Shown here piece by piece: positions 16,241 to 24,614 of a DNA stretch of 64,000 nt; the stretch's first letter is position 1, and each line of letters begins with the position of its first letter. Source of the DNA: JBGSKY01 sp041740995 (lineage in GTDB: Bacteria > Planctomycetota > Planctomycetia > Pirellulales > Pirellulaceae); assembly GCA_041740995.1 (NCBI GenBank), contig JBGSKY010000094.1, forward strand, positions 1 through 64,000, in the 5' to 3' direction. The notes beneath the pieces were generated by a model, which saw nothing but the letters and a program-made list of their open reading frames with translations, searched no databases and was not told the origin of the DNA. The position numbers and the translations under genes were made by a program.

Positions 16241-18010
16241 ATGGAACTAGCTTCGGAAGAATTGGAAACCACGCTCGAACCGACAGACCTGCCAACCGGT
16301 CAAGAAACGGTAATTGAGGAGGCGCCGCTCGATTTTCAGTGGCTGACTTTCATTGGCGTGCTGCCGCTTCTAGGATTGTTGCCATTGCTGTTTGTGCAAG
16401 CAGTGATGCTTTGGTCGCGACCGCATTATCACTTTGCACCAGTCGCGATATTGGCTGCGATTGGCTTGGTTGCGATTCATTTTCGAGTCGCCGCGCCGGA
16501 TCGCAAACGATTCATGACAGGCCTTGGTATCGCTACCATGGCGAGTGTTCTAGCGATCGTATCAGTCGTTTTTTTCTTGCCGACGCTGGCGCAAGTGGCC
16601 GCGACTCTAGTTGTTTTCGGTTGGTTGCTTGGGCAATTGGGAGAGACCCGAACATCTCGAATTTTAGCGATTGCGATGCTGATCGGTTGCACCATTCCGC
16701 TGCCATATGGCTGGGATATGGGCTTGATTCGATGGCTTCAAGGAGTTGCTGCAAACTGGACCAGTGCTTCACTGGACGCGCTGGGCATTTTGCACCTTCG
16801 CGAAGGTCAAATTATCTTCTCGCGGTTTTTTCAATTGCCTATCACTCGGGTTGCTGGCGGTGTGGATAGCGTCTTTCTGTTGGCTGGACTCGCCTTTTTC
16901 ATGATCGCGGCGCGACGACATGGAAAACTGGCAGCAATTATTCTGCTACTTTCAATACCGCTTTGGGCCATTTCCTACGGGGTAGTTAGCCAAGTGATCC
17001 TAGCGATCTATGGCGATTCCCAGGCTGATGTCACGGCGAGCTTGCCGTTCTTGGCTGTTCGCTTGTTGGTTCTCGCAATCATTTGCATCTCTGTCATTCT
17101 GTTCGACTTTGGGCTCGTGGCGTCGCTGCGTCCAGACCATTGGGAAAGCAATGCAGAAGATGAGTGGCTGGAAGACGAAGCGACCTTACTAGCAAAACCG
17201 GCAACTGCGCCGTTGGAAAAACAGGGGCAAGCCCGATTGATCGCGATGACAATTGCTGCCTCGACATTGCTTGCCGGAATCTTCGCGACAGGGATGATCG
17301 CAACGCACACTGAAGCGGCGTTCAGAGTGGAAGGTGTTAACGTCGCCAAGCTAACTCAGATCGCTGCAGCCGACGCTTTGCCGGAACAAGTGCAAGACTG
17401 GACACGCACGGAGTACGCAATCGAAACAATGCCGTTGCAAAACGGACTATTGGTCCCCGCGTTTGTCTGGAAGTACACCAGCGGCGTGGAACAAATTCGA
17501 TTTGCTTTGCAAGCTGGAAGCGGGAGCGGAAACCCAATTGAGTTATACATTCGTGATGGCTGGCAAGCGGACGACTTTCGCGCGCCGCCTGAGACCGCGA
17601 ACAAGGCAAGCGCGAGTGCTGCAGATCCCGGCGACTCGACGTCAGAAGCTGGACCTACTAAGCGCGAAATCGCACAAAAACTGGAAGTGCTCGGCGCCAA
17701 GACGTTAAAAAATGCCGTCGGTGAACAAGCAATCCTGCTGACCGCTATTATCGATACCGCCGGCAAACCTCGACCTGTTTCAGAAGCCGGCGTTAAGGGC
17801 AATGACGCTTGGGATACGATCTTCTCAAAACTCAGCGATGCCCGCGATAATTCAGTCGCAGACGCTTTCGAGGTCCATTACTTATTTATGGGATTGAGCG
17901 GGTCGGATAACCTCAACCCCGCGGCAATTTCAGTCTTTGAGGAATTGGTCCAGACAATCAGCGCTCGAACAGCCGCTCAATTCTCGTCCACTGGTCCGGC
18001 GGTCCAATGA
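16241..18010 (+). CDS. Exosortase-family membrane protein lacking catalytic residues
   Basis: 589 aa from the ATG at 16241; an in-frame TTG at 16175 is less likely. About eight hydrophobic helices (residues 30-300) are followed by one more near 340 and a soluble C-terminal domain of about 200 residues. The segment LREGQIIFSRFFQLP and its continuation align gap-free with the exosortase at 34585. At the nucleophile motif (EEACSGVQS there) this protein has TRVAGGVDS, with Ala205 in place of Cys. At the Asn-x-x-Arg motif it has GVVS, and the His motif is absent. The C-terminal part (LPEQVQDW, VWKY, YIRDGW) resembles that of the partner and of EpsI-type domains. It is probably not a transpeptidase; a scaffold or regulator role is inference. 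It is the first structural gene after the NusG-like factor, with a 268-bp leader. Confidence 0.8.
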   Translation: MELASEELETTLEPTDLPTGQETVIEEAPLDFQWLTFIGVLPLLGLLPLLFVQAVMLWSRPHYHFAPVAILAAIGLVAIHFRVAAPDRKRFMTGLGIATMASVLAIVSVVFFLPTLAQVAATLVVFGWLLGQLGETRTSRILAIAMLIGCTIPLPYGWDMGLIRWLQGVAANWTSASLDALGILHLREGQIIFSRFFQLPITRVAGGVDSVFLLAGLAFFMIAARRHGKLAAIILLLSIPLWAISYGVVSQVILAIYGDSQADVTASLPFLAVRLLVLAIICISVILFDFGLVASLRPDHWESNAEDEWLEDEATLLAKPATAPLEKQGQARLIAMTIAASTLLAGIFATGMIATHTEAAFRVEGVNVAKLTQIAAADALPEQVQDWTRTEYAIETMPLQNGLLVPAFVWKYTSGVEQIRFALQAGSGSGNPIELYIRDGWQADDFRAPPETANKASASAADPGDSTSEAGPTKREIAQKLEVLGAKTLKNAVGEQAILLTAIIDTAGKPRPVSEAGVKGNDAWDTIFSKLSDARDNSVADAFEVHYLFMGLSGSDNLNPAAISVFEELVQTISARTAAQFSSTGPAVQ

Positions 18011-18110
18011 TAATTGCTGGACCAGCACGCAATTGTGGAGCTACATTTCAGCGAATCATGACCGTTTCGCACTGAAGATCCAAGGCGAACTTTCACAAGG
18101 GGCAATTTAA

Positions 18111-18266
18111 TTGAGCGGAATTTCCGTTTCGAGCGAAGTGTCACCCACAGGAACGAAGTCCGCGCAGAAAGAACCGATAGAGCTCTCGTGCGGTCTTTGT
18201 GAGCTGCCTAAACTCACGATGCAGCGAGACTTGTTGCCTGAGCAACGCACTCCAAATGTTTCATAA
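18111..18266 (+). CDS. Possible 51-aa leader or small protein overlapping the dehydratase start
   Basis: A TTG at 18111 follows a strong purine run AAGGGG (18097-18102, 8 nt spacing) and opens 51 codons ending at TAA 18264-18266. The frame overlaps the ATG of the dehydratase (18256) by 11 bases. The predicted peptide has a CGLC pair but no recognisable domain. The Shine-Dalgarno and the overlap suggest translational coupling. Without comparative data it may be chance. Confidence 0.3.
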   Translation: MSGISVSSEVSPTGTKSAQKEPIELSCGLCELPKLTMQRDLLPEQRTPNVS

Positions 18267-19365
18267 TATTTATCGCGATCGAATAGTCTTTGTGACCGGG
18301 CACACGGGCTTCAAAGGCAGTTGGCTTTGCCATTGGCTGCTTCGCTTGGGCGCGAAAGTTCACGGCTTTGCTCTCGATCCCCAACCGCACGAGTGCCTAT
18401 ACGGACAACTCGGACTTGAAAATCGCCTTGTCAGCGATGTTCGCGCTGACGTTCGAGATCCCAGCGCGCTTAAACGAGCGTTGGGCGATGCCAATCCTGA
18501 TATCGTTTTGCACCTGGCCGCGCAACCGCTGGTGCGACTCTCTTACGAACTGCCGGTCGAGACGTTTGCGACCAACGTAATGGGAACGATTCATTTGCTC
18601 GACGCCATTCGACAACTCGAAATCAGTTGTGCTTGCGTCATCGTGACTACCGACAAATGCTACGAGAACAAAGAGTGGCTGCACTCATATCGCGAAGAAG
18701 ACCCGATGGGCGGCCATGATCCTTACAGCGCATCCAAAGGTTGTGCTGAACTGGTTACCGCCGCCTATCGAAACTGCTATTTTAAAGATGCCAAGAAAGT
18801 TCGCTTGGCGACCGCTCGGGCTGGAAATGTCATTGGTGGTGGAGATTGGGCTGTCGATCGAATCGTACCAGACATTTTTCGTGCTTTAAAAGCAAATCAA
18901 CCAATTGCAGTTCGCAACAAACACGCGACCCGGCCCTGGCAACATGTGCTCGAGCCGTTATCAGGTTACTTGTGGCTAGCGGCAAACTTGTTCGCCGACA
19001 AGCCGATGACCAACGCCAGTAACGAGCAGCTTTGTTCGGCATTTAATTTCGGCCCGCAGCTGTCCAGCAACAAGACGGTGGCTGATTTGGTCGAAGCAAT
19101 TTTGCAACACACGCAAGGAAGCTGGATTGATCGATCGGACCCCAATGCACTTCACGAAGCCTCAAAGCTAAATTTAGCAATCGACAAAGCGTTTCATTTG
19201 CTGGATTGGAATCCAACTTGGTCGTTCGAGCAACTGGTTCAATACACCGTCGCAGGATACACCGCCGCCGAGCCAGCAGACGTCATGGCTTCGGTCGACG
19301 CAACTATCGACGCGTTCGAAACAGCTAACCAAGCATCGAAAATTAACACTTCTATCATCAGTTAA
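18256..19365 (+). CDS. rfbG: CDP-glucose 4,6-dehydratase
   Basis: 369 aa from the ATG at 18256. Extended short-chain dehydrogenase that converts CDP-D-glucose to CDP-4-keto-6-deoxyglucose, an early step to 3,6-dideoxyhexoses and branched sugars. The NAD-binding motif is VTGHTGFKGSWL. It is followed by LHLAAQPLVRLSY, the substrate signature VIVTTDKCYENKEW, then EEDPMGGHDPYSASKGCAELV carrying the YxxxK pair, and RAGNVIGGGDWAVDRI. These are diagnostic for the CDP-glucose rather than the dTDP/GDP branch. No glucose-1-phosphate cytidylyltransferase (rfbF) lies in the window, so the substrate must come from elsewhere. Confidence 0.93.
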   Translation: MFHNIYRDRIVFVTGHTGFKGSWLCHWLLRLGAKVHGFALDPQPHECLYGQLGLENRLVSDVRADVRDPSALKRALGDANPDIVLHLAAQPLVRLSYELPVETFATNVMGTIHLLDAIRQLEISCACVIVTTDKCYENKEWLHSYREEDPMGGHDPYSASKGCAELVTAAYRNCYFKDAKKVRLATARAGNVIGGGDWAVDRIVPDIFRALKANQPIAVRNKHATRPWQHVLEPLSGYLWLAANLFADKPMTNASNEQLCSAFNFGPQLSSNKTVADLVEAILQHTQGSWIDRSDPNALHEASKLNLAIDKAFHLLDWNPTWSFEQLVQYTVAGYTAAEPADVMASVDATIDAFETANQASKINTSIIS

Positions 19366-19375
19366 CAAACAAACT

Positions 19376-20101
19376 ATGCAACGCTGGTTCGATATATCTA
19401 AAGACCCAAATTGCAAAGAAGTCATGCTGTGGAGAAAACAGCAATTGGTCAACGCGCGTACTGGCAAACTGATCGCCGACCGTGTTGCTTATCTGGCTAG
19501 TCTCGCTCGCGGTAAAGATGTTTTGGATATCGGCGTCGTCGAACATACGCGTGCTGCGATCGATAATCCAAAATGGCTGCATCGACATTTAGTTGAGTCC
19601 GCCAAGAGTTGCTTGGGCGTCGATATCCTGGCCGACGAAGTTGAGCATTTAAAGACTCTGGGGTTTAACGTCGTTTGTGCCGACATCACAACCGCCGATC
19701 TTGGCCGCGATTTCGATTTGGTAGTTTGTGGTGAAGTCATGGAGCATCTGGACCAGCCCGGGCCGTTCTTTGCTGCGGCTGCGAGATTACTGCGATCCGG
19801 CGGGCGATTGGCCATTACCGTCCCGAATCCTTGGTATATCAATGTCGTTCTGAAATCGTTGCGCAACGGTGCCCCTTATGTCGATAGCTCGGACCATGTG
19901 AGCTGGTTCGACCCCGGCGCGATGTGCGAGATAGGACAACGTGCTGGCCTGAGCCTTGATCGATACGCGGGAGTTGCGGTCCAGGCAGATCGCAATTGGC
20001 GGACGCGAGTATTCTTCGGACTTCGATCCGCTTGGGTCATGGCAGGCGTGAGACCTGAAGCATTTGCGAAAGCAATTGTGTACGAATTCGTAGCCAGCTA
20101 G
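19376..20101 (+). CDS. Class I SAM-dependent methyltransferase
   Basis: 241 aa, Methyltransf_11/23-like. It has a variant motif I (DVLDIGVVEH) where most enzymes have GxGxG, an acidic strand-2 end (CLGVDIL), LVVCGEVMEHLDQPGPFF and the post-motif RLLRSGGRLAITVPNPW. The EVMEHL and RSGG blocks are typical of methyltransferases in polysaccharide clusters. The acceptor is unknown; sugar O- or N-methylation of the repeat unit is inferred from context. The gene starts 10 bp after the dehydratase and is surely in the same transcript. Confidence 0.8.
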   Translation: MQRWFDISKDPNCKEVMLWRKQQLVNARTGKLIADRVAYLASLARGKDVLDIGVVEHTRAAIDNPKWLHRHLVESAKSCLGVDILADEVEHLKTLGFNVVCADITTADLGRDFDLVVCGEVMEHLDQPGPFFAAAARLLRSGGRLAITVPNPWYINVVLKSLRNGAPYVDSSDHVSWFDPGAMCEIGQRAGLSLDRYAGVAVQADRNWRTRVFFGLRSAWVMAGVRPEAFAKAIVYEFVAS

Positions 20102-20128
20102 CCGATCGGCTTCTGCTAAAAATCTTCA

Positions 20129-21019
20129 ATGGGAATCAATTACGAATCCGCTAAATTCATGCTTTATGCTCAGCGCAAAGGCGTAAGTTTTAAGCAGACT
20201 GCAATGATCGGTCGCCAAGGCTTGATGATGGCAAAGAGCGAACTCGTTCGTGCGTTTGGTGACTTCCAATTTGATTTGTCAATCGAACAAGCGACCACGA
20301 TTTTACAGAGTCAAAACGGTTTTGCAGAACCACTCTTCGAACAGCTTGGTGCTCACAGCGTCGCCTCCTTTGACAACTCGGCTTACGAGCAAGCGACCGA
20401 AATTTGGGATATGAACCAAACCGTGCCAGCCGATTACCACCAACGATATTCTGTCGTGTTGGATGGAGGCTCCTTGGAGCACGTTTTCAACTTCCCGGTT
20501 GCCTTGAAAAATTGTATGGAAATGGTCCGCGTTGGTGGCCATTTTCTGAGCATCACACCAGCAAACAATTTGCTCGGTCATGGTTTTTATCAGTTCAGTC
20601 CTGAGCTCTTCTTCAGGGTCTTTACGGCACAAAATGGATTTGAGTTAATATCAGTCATCGCAGGTATCGAAAACAGCAATTGCAGATGGTATAAAGTCAC
20701 TGATCCCAATACCGTCAAGCGCCGCGTAACACTGGTCAATAATCGTCCGGTGTATCTAATGGTTATTGCCAAACGTGTGGCTGACGTTCCGATTTTCGCC
20801 GCGACTCCGCAGCAAAGCGATTACGTTGCAAGCTGGGAGAATGGCGAAGTCCGCACCAACCTTGACAGCCAAACAACACGATCAAGTGCCTTTGCGATGG
20901 CTAAGACTTACTGTCCTGATTGGATGAAGCAGAAGTTGGTCAGAACTTACCAGCGAATGCAATATGGATTCAATCGGAAGCATTATCAACGCGTCCGCCC
21001 GGAAGGCGAGTCAAGCTAG
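20129..21019 (+). CDS. Degenerate methyltransferase-like protein
   Basis: 296 aa. The central part (about 105-160) has VVLDGGSLEHVFNFPVALKN followed by RVGGHFLSITPANN, which match motifs IV to VI of class I methyltransferases. However, no SAM-binding GxGxG loop is present upstream. Instead the N-terminal third is a helical segment (MLYAQRKGVSFKQTAMIGRQ). Proteins of this shape occur in bacterial glycan clusters without assigned function. It might be an inactive partner of a neighbouring methyltransferase, or an enzyme with a non-standard cofactor loop. It is co-transcribed with its neighbours (27 bp and 6 bp gaps). Confidence 0.65.
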   Translation: MGINYESAKFMLYAQRKGVSFKQTAMIGRQGLMMAKSELVRAFGDFQFDLSIEQATTILQSQNGFAEPLFEQLGAHSVASFDNSAYEQATEIWDMNQTVPADYHQRYSVVLDGGSLEHVFNFPVALKNCMEMVRVGGHFLSITPANNLLGHGFYQFSPELFFRVFTAQNGFELISVIAGIENSNCRWYKVTDPNTVKRRVTLVNNRPVYLMVIAKRVADVPIFAATPQQSDYVASWENGEVRTNLDSQTTRSSAFAMAKTYCPDWMKQKLVRTYQRMQYGFNRKHYQRVRPEGESS

Positions 21020-21025
21020 ATAGTC

Positions 21026-22240
21026 ATGCTCTCGCAAGGAAAATCAGCTAACGCAACTGGCAAACGAGTCTTGCTGATCAGTTCTAACTCCAGCCCGCGA
21101 GGCGGTGGCGAGCGATATCTTGTTTATCTCACGCAGGGGCTGCGAGAATTGGGAGTTGAAGTTCACGCTTTACTTTCCGATGCTACTTACATGGACTTGT
21201 GGCAAGATGACTTGGCAACTGCCGGTGCAATCGTCCACCGCGAGCGACTGATCGGGCTGCGCGACCGTCGAATGCGTTTCCTGCAATCGATGTTTGATCG
21301 GTCTCAGCAGAATAGAATTGCGAATTTCTGCCAGTCGATTGCGCCTGATGCGATTCTCGTTAATCAACAATACGACGAAGACGGATTGGATTACATCGCT
21401 GGTGCATTGCAAGCCAAAGTCGCACCGGTTGGCAGCACAATGCACATGCCTATGACGGCAGACAAAGATGCGCGACCGCTGGGAAAGTTGCGTGGCTATT
21501 TGCTGCAACGTTGGTACGCGACACATCGATTTCAAATCATCGCCGTTTCAACTGGTGCGAAACACGAATTGGAAAGCTATTATCGCCTGCCGACGCCTGC
21601 CAAGATGGTTCACTACGGATGTGACTTTCCTGAAATTCCACACGAAGCCGTTGTGCTGCCCAATGACTGGAAATCGACGTTCCCGACAATCGGTTTCTGT
21701 GGTCAATTCGTGACTCAAAAACATCTCGACCTGCTTGTCGAAAGTTGGATCGATCTGCGACGTCGTGGGATCGAATGCAATTTACTTTTAGTAGGCGATG
21801 GTCCGGACCGGTTAATGCTCCAAGACAAACTTGCTAGATGCCCGTTCAGCGATTGGTTCGTTACGGGTTGGACGCAAAAACCCGAAAAGTATTTAGCTCA
21901 AATCGATTTGTATTGTATGACCAGTTACTTCGAGGGTTTTCCTTTAGCATTGATCGAGGCCGGTGGTCGCGGCCTGCCGTTTGTCGCAACCAACTTCAAT
22001 GGTGCAGCAGATCTAGTCGAGCTTGCACCTTGGGGTAGAGTCGTTGATTCAAGCAATTCAATAGTCGTCGCCGATACATTGGTACAAGCATTAGAACAAA
22101 TTGATGCACGCAAGTGGTTGGCCAAAGACGGACAAGCAGAGTATAGAGCGTACTTCTCGGTTGCTCGCATGGCGGCCCAGACGCTTGAAGCCATCGATTG
22201 CGCGGTACTTCCGGCTCTGCATGCACATCAATGCACGTAG
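21026..22240 (+). CDS. Family 4 glycosyltransferase
   Basis: 404 aa, GT-B fold. The N-terminal donor-independent Rossmann half begins LLISSNSSPRGGGERYLVYL. The C-terminal half has IGFCGQFVTQKHLDLLVESW, LLVGDGPDR and the nucleotide-sugar EX7E motif within SYFEGFPLALIEAGGRGLP. It is a retaining transferase that probably adds one sugar of the repeat unit at the cytoplasmic face. The specific donor is not predictable. The last 10 bases overlap the start of the next transferase. Confidence 0.88.
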   Translation: MLSQGKSANATGKRVLLISSNSSPRGGGERYLVYLTQGLRELGVEVHALLSDATYMDLWQDDLATAGAIVHRERLIGLRDRRMRFLQSMFDRSQQNRIANFCQSIAPDAILVNQQYDEDGLDYIAGALQAKVAPVGSTMHMPMTADKDARPLGKLRGYLLQRWYATHRFQIIAVSTGAKHELESYYRLPTPAKMVHYGCDFPEIPHEAVVLPNDWKSTFPTIGFCGQFVTQKHLDLLVESWIDLRRRGIECNLLLVGDGPDRLMLQDKLARCPFSDWFVTGWTQKPEKYLAQIDLYCMTSYFEGFPLALIEAGGRGLPFVATNFNGAADLVELAPWGRVVDSSNSIVVADTLVQALEQIDARKWLAKDGQAEYRAYFSVARMAAQTLEAIDCAVLPALHAHQCT

Positions 22241-23382
22241 CCATCGCGTTTATCAACATAGGCGACTATCACGCAGCGCGGATTCGCGCGGCGGCGGAGG
22301 CCTGCGGACAACGGGGCTGGAATCTAACTGCAATACAAGTCACCGATGATACTTTGCAACATCCCTGGGGCGACCTCGCTGAGGGGCTCGGAGTGCCAGT
22401 GGAAACATTGCTACGGCATCAGCCAGGTCAACCAATCAATATCCGACGTCCATTTTCCGGTGAAGCTTCGGCGGCAATGCAAGCTTGCTTGGAGCGTTTA
22501 GAGCCGGACGCGATGCTGATACCTGGATGGTCGTTCTCGGTCGCACAGTCCGCGCTTCGTTGGTGTCGAAAGAATCAGAAGATCGCTGTCCTGGCATCCG
22601 AAAGCAATGAGTTTGACCAACCTCGCAAATGGTGGCGCGAGAAACTAAAGTCGATTCGCGTTCGGAAATTTTCATCAGCATTGGTCGGCGGTAAGTCTCA
22701 CGCACGATACCTGCAAAAACTCGGCTTTGATTCGGCCAAAATCGCATATGGTTATGATGTCGTAAACAATGACACTTTCGAGCCAACGAAAATCCGAAAG
22801 CTGCCGAAACCTCACGTAAAACCCTATTTTTTGGCCGTTGGAAGGCTGATCAAAAAGAAGAACTACGCTTGGCTGATTGACGCTTACGCGGACTACTGTC
22901 AGCTCGCTGGCACCCAAGCGTGGGATCTCATTCTCTGCGGCGACGGCGAGTTGCATGATGAACTGCGACGTCAGGTCGAGCGATTGAGCTTGAGGCAAAA
23001 AGTCATTATGCCAGGCTTCCTGAAGATGCAAAATTTACTTCCGTACTTTGCTCACGCAGGTTGCTTCGTTCACCCGAGCACGGAAGAACAATGGGGACTG
23101 GTGATCAACGAAGCAATCGCCGCCGCTTTGCCGGTTTTAGTTTCCAAACAATGTGGCTGCTACGAAGATCTTGTTAGCGAGGGCGAAAATGGCTTTGGAT
23201 TCGATCCAACTGACAAATCGACGTTGGTTAGTTCGTTAAGGGCTATCAGTGACTGTTCCGCAAAACGGAAGCTGATGGGTGAACAGTCTTACATAATGAG
23301 CAAGAATTTTTCGAGCAGCAAATTTGGCCTAGGACTTCTCGCGGCGATTGATTACGCGAGCGAAACGAGTAATCTAGCCTGA
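22231..23382 (+). CDS. Family 4 glycosyltransferase
   Basis: 383 aa from the ATG at 22231, which overlaps the stop of the previous gene by 10 bases; an upstream start at 22198 would spoil the Rossmann N-terminus MHVAIAFINIGDYHAARI. The C-terminal half shows FLAVGRLIKKKNYAWLIDAY, LILCGDGELHDEL, MPGFLKMQNLLPYFAHAG and an EX7E motif in STEEQWGLVINEA, ending with SKQCGCYEDLVSEGENGFGF. These are typical of GT4 enzymes. The overlap suggests translational coupling with the gene before it. Confidence 0.87.
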   Translation: MHVAIAFINIGDYHAARIRAAAEACGQRGWNLTAIQVTDDTLQHPWGDLAEGLGVPVETLLRHQPGQPINIRRPFSGEASAAMQACLERLEPDAMLIPGWSFSVAQSALRWCRKNQKIAVLASESNEFDQPRKWWREKLKSIRVRKFSSALVGGKSHARYLQKLGFDSAKIAYGYDVVNNDTFEPTKIRKLPKPHVKPYFLAVGRLIKKKNYAWLIDAYADYCQLAGTQAWDLILCGDGELHDELRRQVERLSLRQKVIMPGFLKMQNLLPYFAHAGCFVHPSTEEQWGLVINEAIAAALPVLVSKQCGCYEDLVSEGENGFGFDPTDKSTLVSSLRAISDCSAKRKLMGEQSYIMSKNFSSSKFGLGLLAAIDYASETSNLA

Positions 23383-24614
23383 GTGAATCAAAAATTAGCG
23401 CAAATGGTTCAAGCTGGATTGTTTGCCAGATTGGAGCTCGCGAGCACTATGCTATCCCGAGAGCATTGAATCGTGCTGGCTTACCAATCTCGTTGATCAC
23501 TGACTTCTGGGCGACTGGTTTGTTCGCAGCCGCACCACGCAAGTTGCGTCAGCGGTTTCACCCCGAAATCGAATCTCGCGAGGTAGTTCACTTCAATTTT
23601 AAAAGCTTTGCCTTTGAAGTCCAATCGCGAGTTCGCGGGCCTGTAACGTGGCAGCACACCTTGCTCCGCAACCAGCAATTCGAAAAAATGGCCGCCTCAG
23701 CGTTGGAAACAACTCTCGCTAAGACAAAAGCCCGGCCGACAATTTTCGCCTTTAGTTACGCAGCGCTTGAGATCTTCAAAGTCGCAAAAAAATTTGGTTG
23801 CAAGACGGTGATGGGGCAAATTGACCCCGGCCCTCGCGAAGAAGAATTGGTGGCCGATTTGTGTGTCCGGTCGGGTTATAAACCGATTGCGATGCTACCT
23901 GAAACTTATTGGGACCATTGGCGAGACGAATGTAAGCTGGCGGATTTTATTGTCGTTAATTCCAATTGGTCTCGTGAATGCTTGGTCGAGCAAGGCATTG
24001 AAGCAAGCAAATTAAAGATTATCGAACTGGCTTTCGACTCCGCTCGCATCGCCCCAATTCCACGAACATATCCATCGACTTTCAATTCACAACGTCCTTT
24101 GAAAGTCCTATTTCTTGGACAGGTTATTGTTCGCAAAGGAATCGTCGAACTAATTGAAGCCATCAATCTTATGACAGATGCACCGGTCCAGTGGACAATC
24201 GTTGGCCATGGCGACACTTATTTGATTGAGAAACTACAAAAAATTGAGAACGTGATTTTCGCAGGAAGTGTGTCACGTGAACAAACGGAAGTTTACTATA
24301 GCGAATCGGACCTATTTATTCTGCCAACACATTCAGATGGATTCGCAATAACGCAACTCGAAGCGGCTTCATTCGGCTTGCCGATAATCGCCTCGCGTTT
24401 TTGCGGGCAAGTGGTCGATGATCATGATAACGGCCTTTTGTTAAATGAAGTAACGGCCTCTGAGATCGTTGAAAAAATACAGTATTGCTTGAATAATCCG
24501 CGTTCAATTGAATCAATGTCTATCAGTCAATCGAATAAGCCAAAAAGGACTATGACATCGTTGAGCAAAGATCTACTTCAACTTAATCAAGATGTGAGTA
24601 ATGTCGTCGTATGA
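23379..24614 (+). CDS. Family 4 glycosyltransferase with non-canonical start
   Basis: About 411 aa. The C-terminal half has LKVLFLGQVIVRKGIVELIE, WTIVGHGD and a DX7E version of the donor motif (SDGFAITQLEAASFGLP). The first ATG/GTG/TTG in frame is a TTG at 23466. The protein character clearly begins earlier, though: the upstream codons read SSWIVCQIGAREHYAIPRAL, the expected first Rossmann strand and loop. The frame opens at 23373 after a TAA. Possible starts there are CTG at 23379, which overlaps the previous TGA as CTGA, or ATT at 23394. I use CTG 23379. The end overlaps the next gene by ATGA. Confidence 0.82.
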   Translation: MSESKISANGSSWIVCQIGAREHYAIPRALNRAGLPISLITDFWATGLFAAAPRKLRQRFHPEIESREVVHFNFKSFAFEVQSRVRGPVTWQHTLLRNQQFEKMAASALETTLAKTKARPTIFAFSYAALEIFKVAKKFGCKTVMGQIDPGPREEELVADLCVRSGYKPIAMLPETYWDHWRDECKLADFIVVNSNWSRECLVEQGIEASKLKIIELAFDSARIAPIPRTYPSTFNSQRPLKVLFLGQVIVRKGIVELIEAINLMTDAPVQWTIVGHGDTYLIEKLQKIENVIFAGSVSREQTEVYYSESDLFILPTHSDGFAITQLEAASFGLPIIASRFCGQVVDDHDNGLLLNEVTASEIVEKIQYCLNNPRSIESMSISQSNKPKRTMTSLSKDLLQLNQDVSNVVV

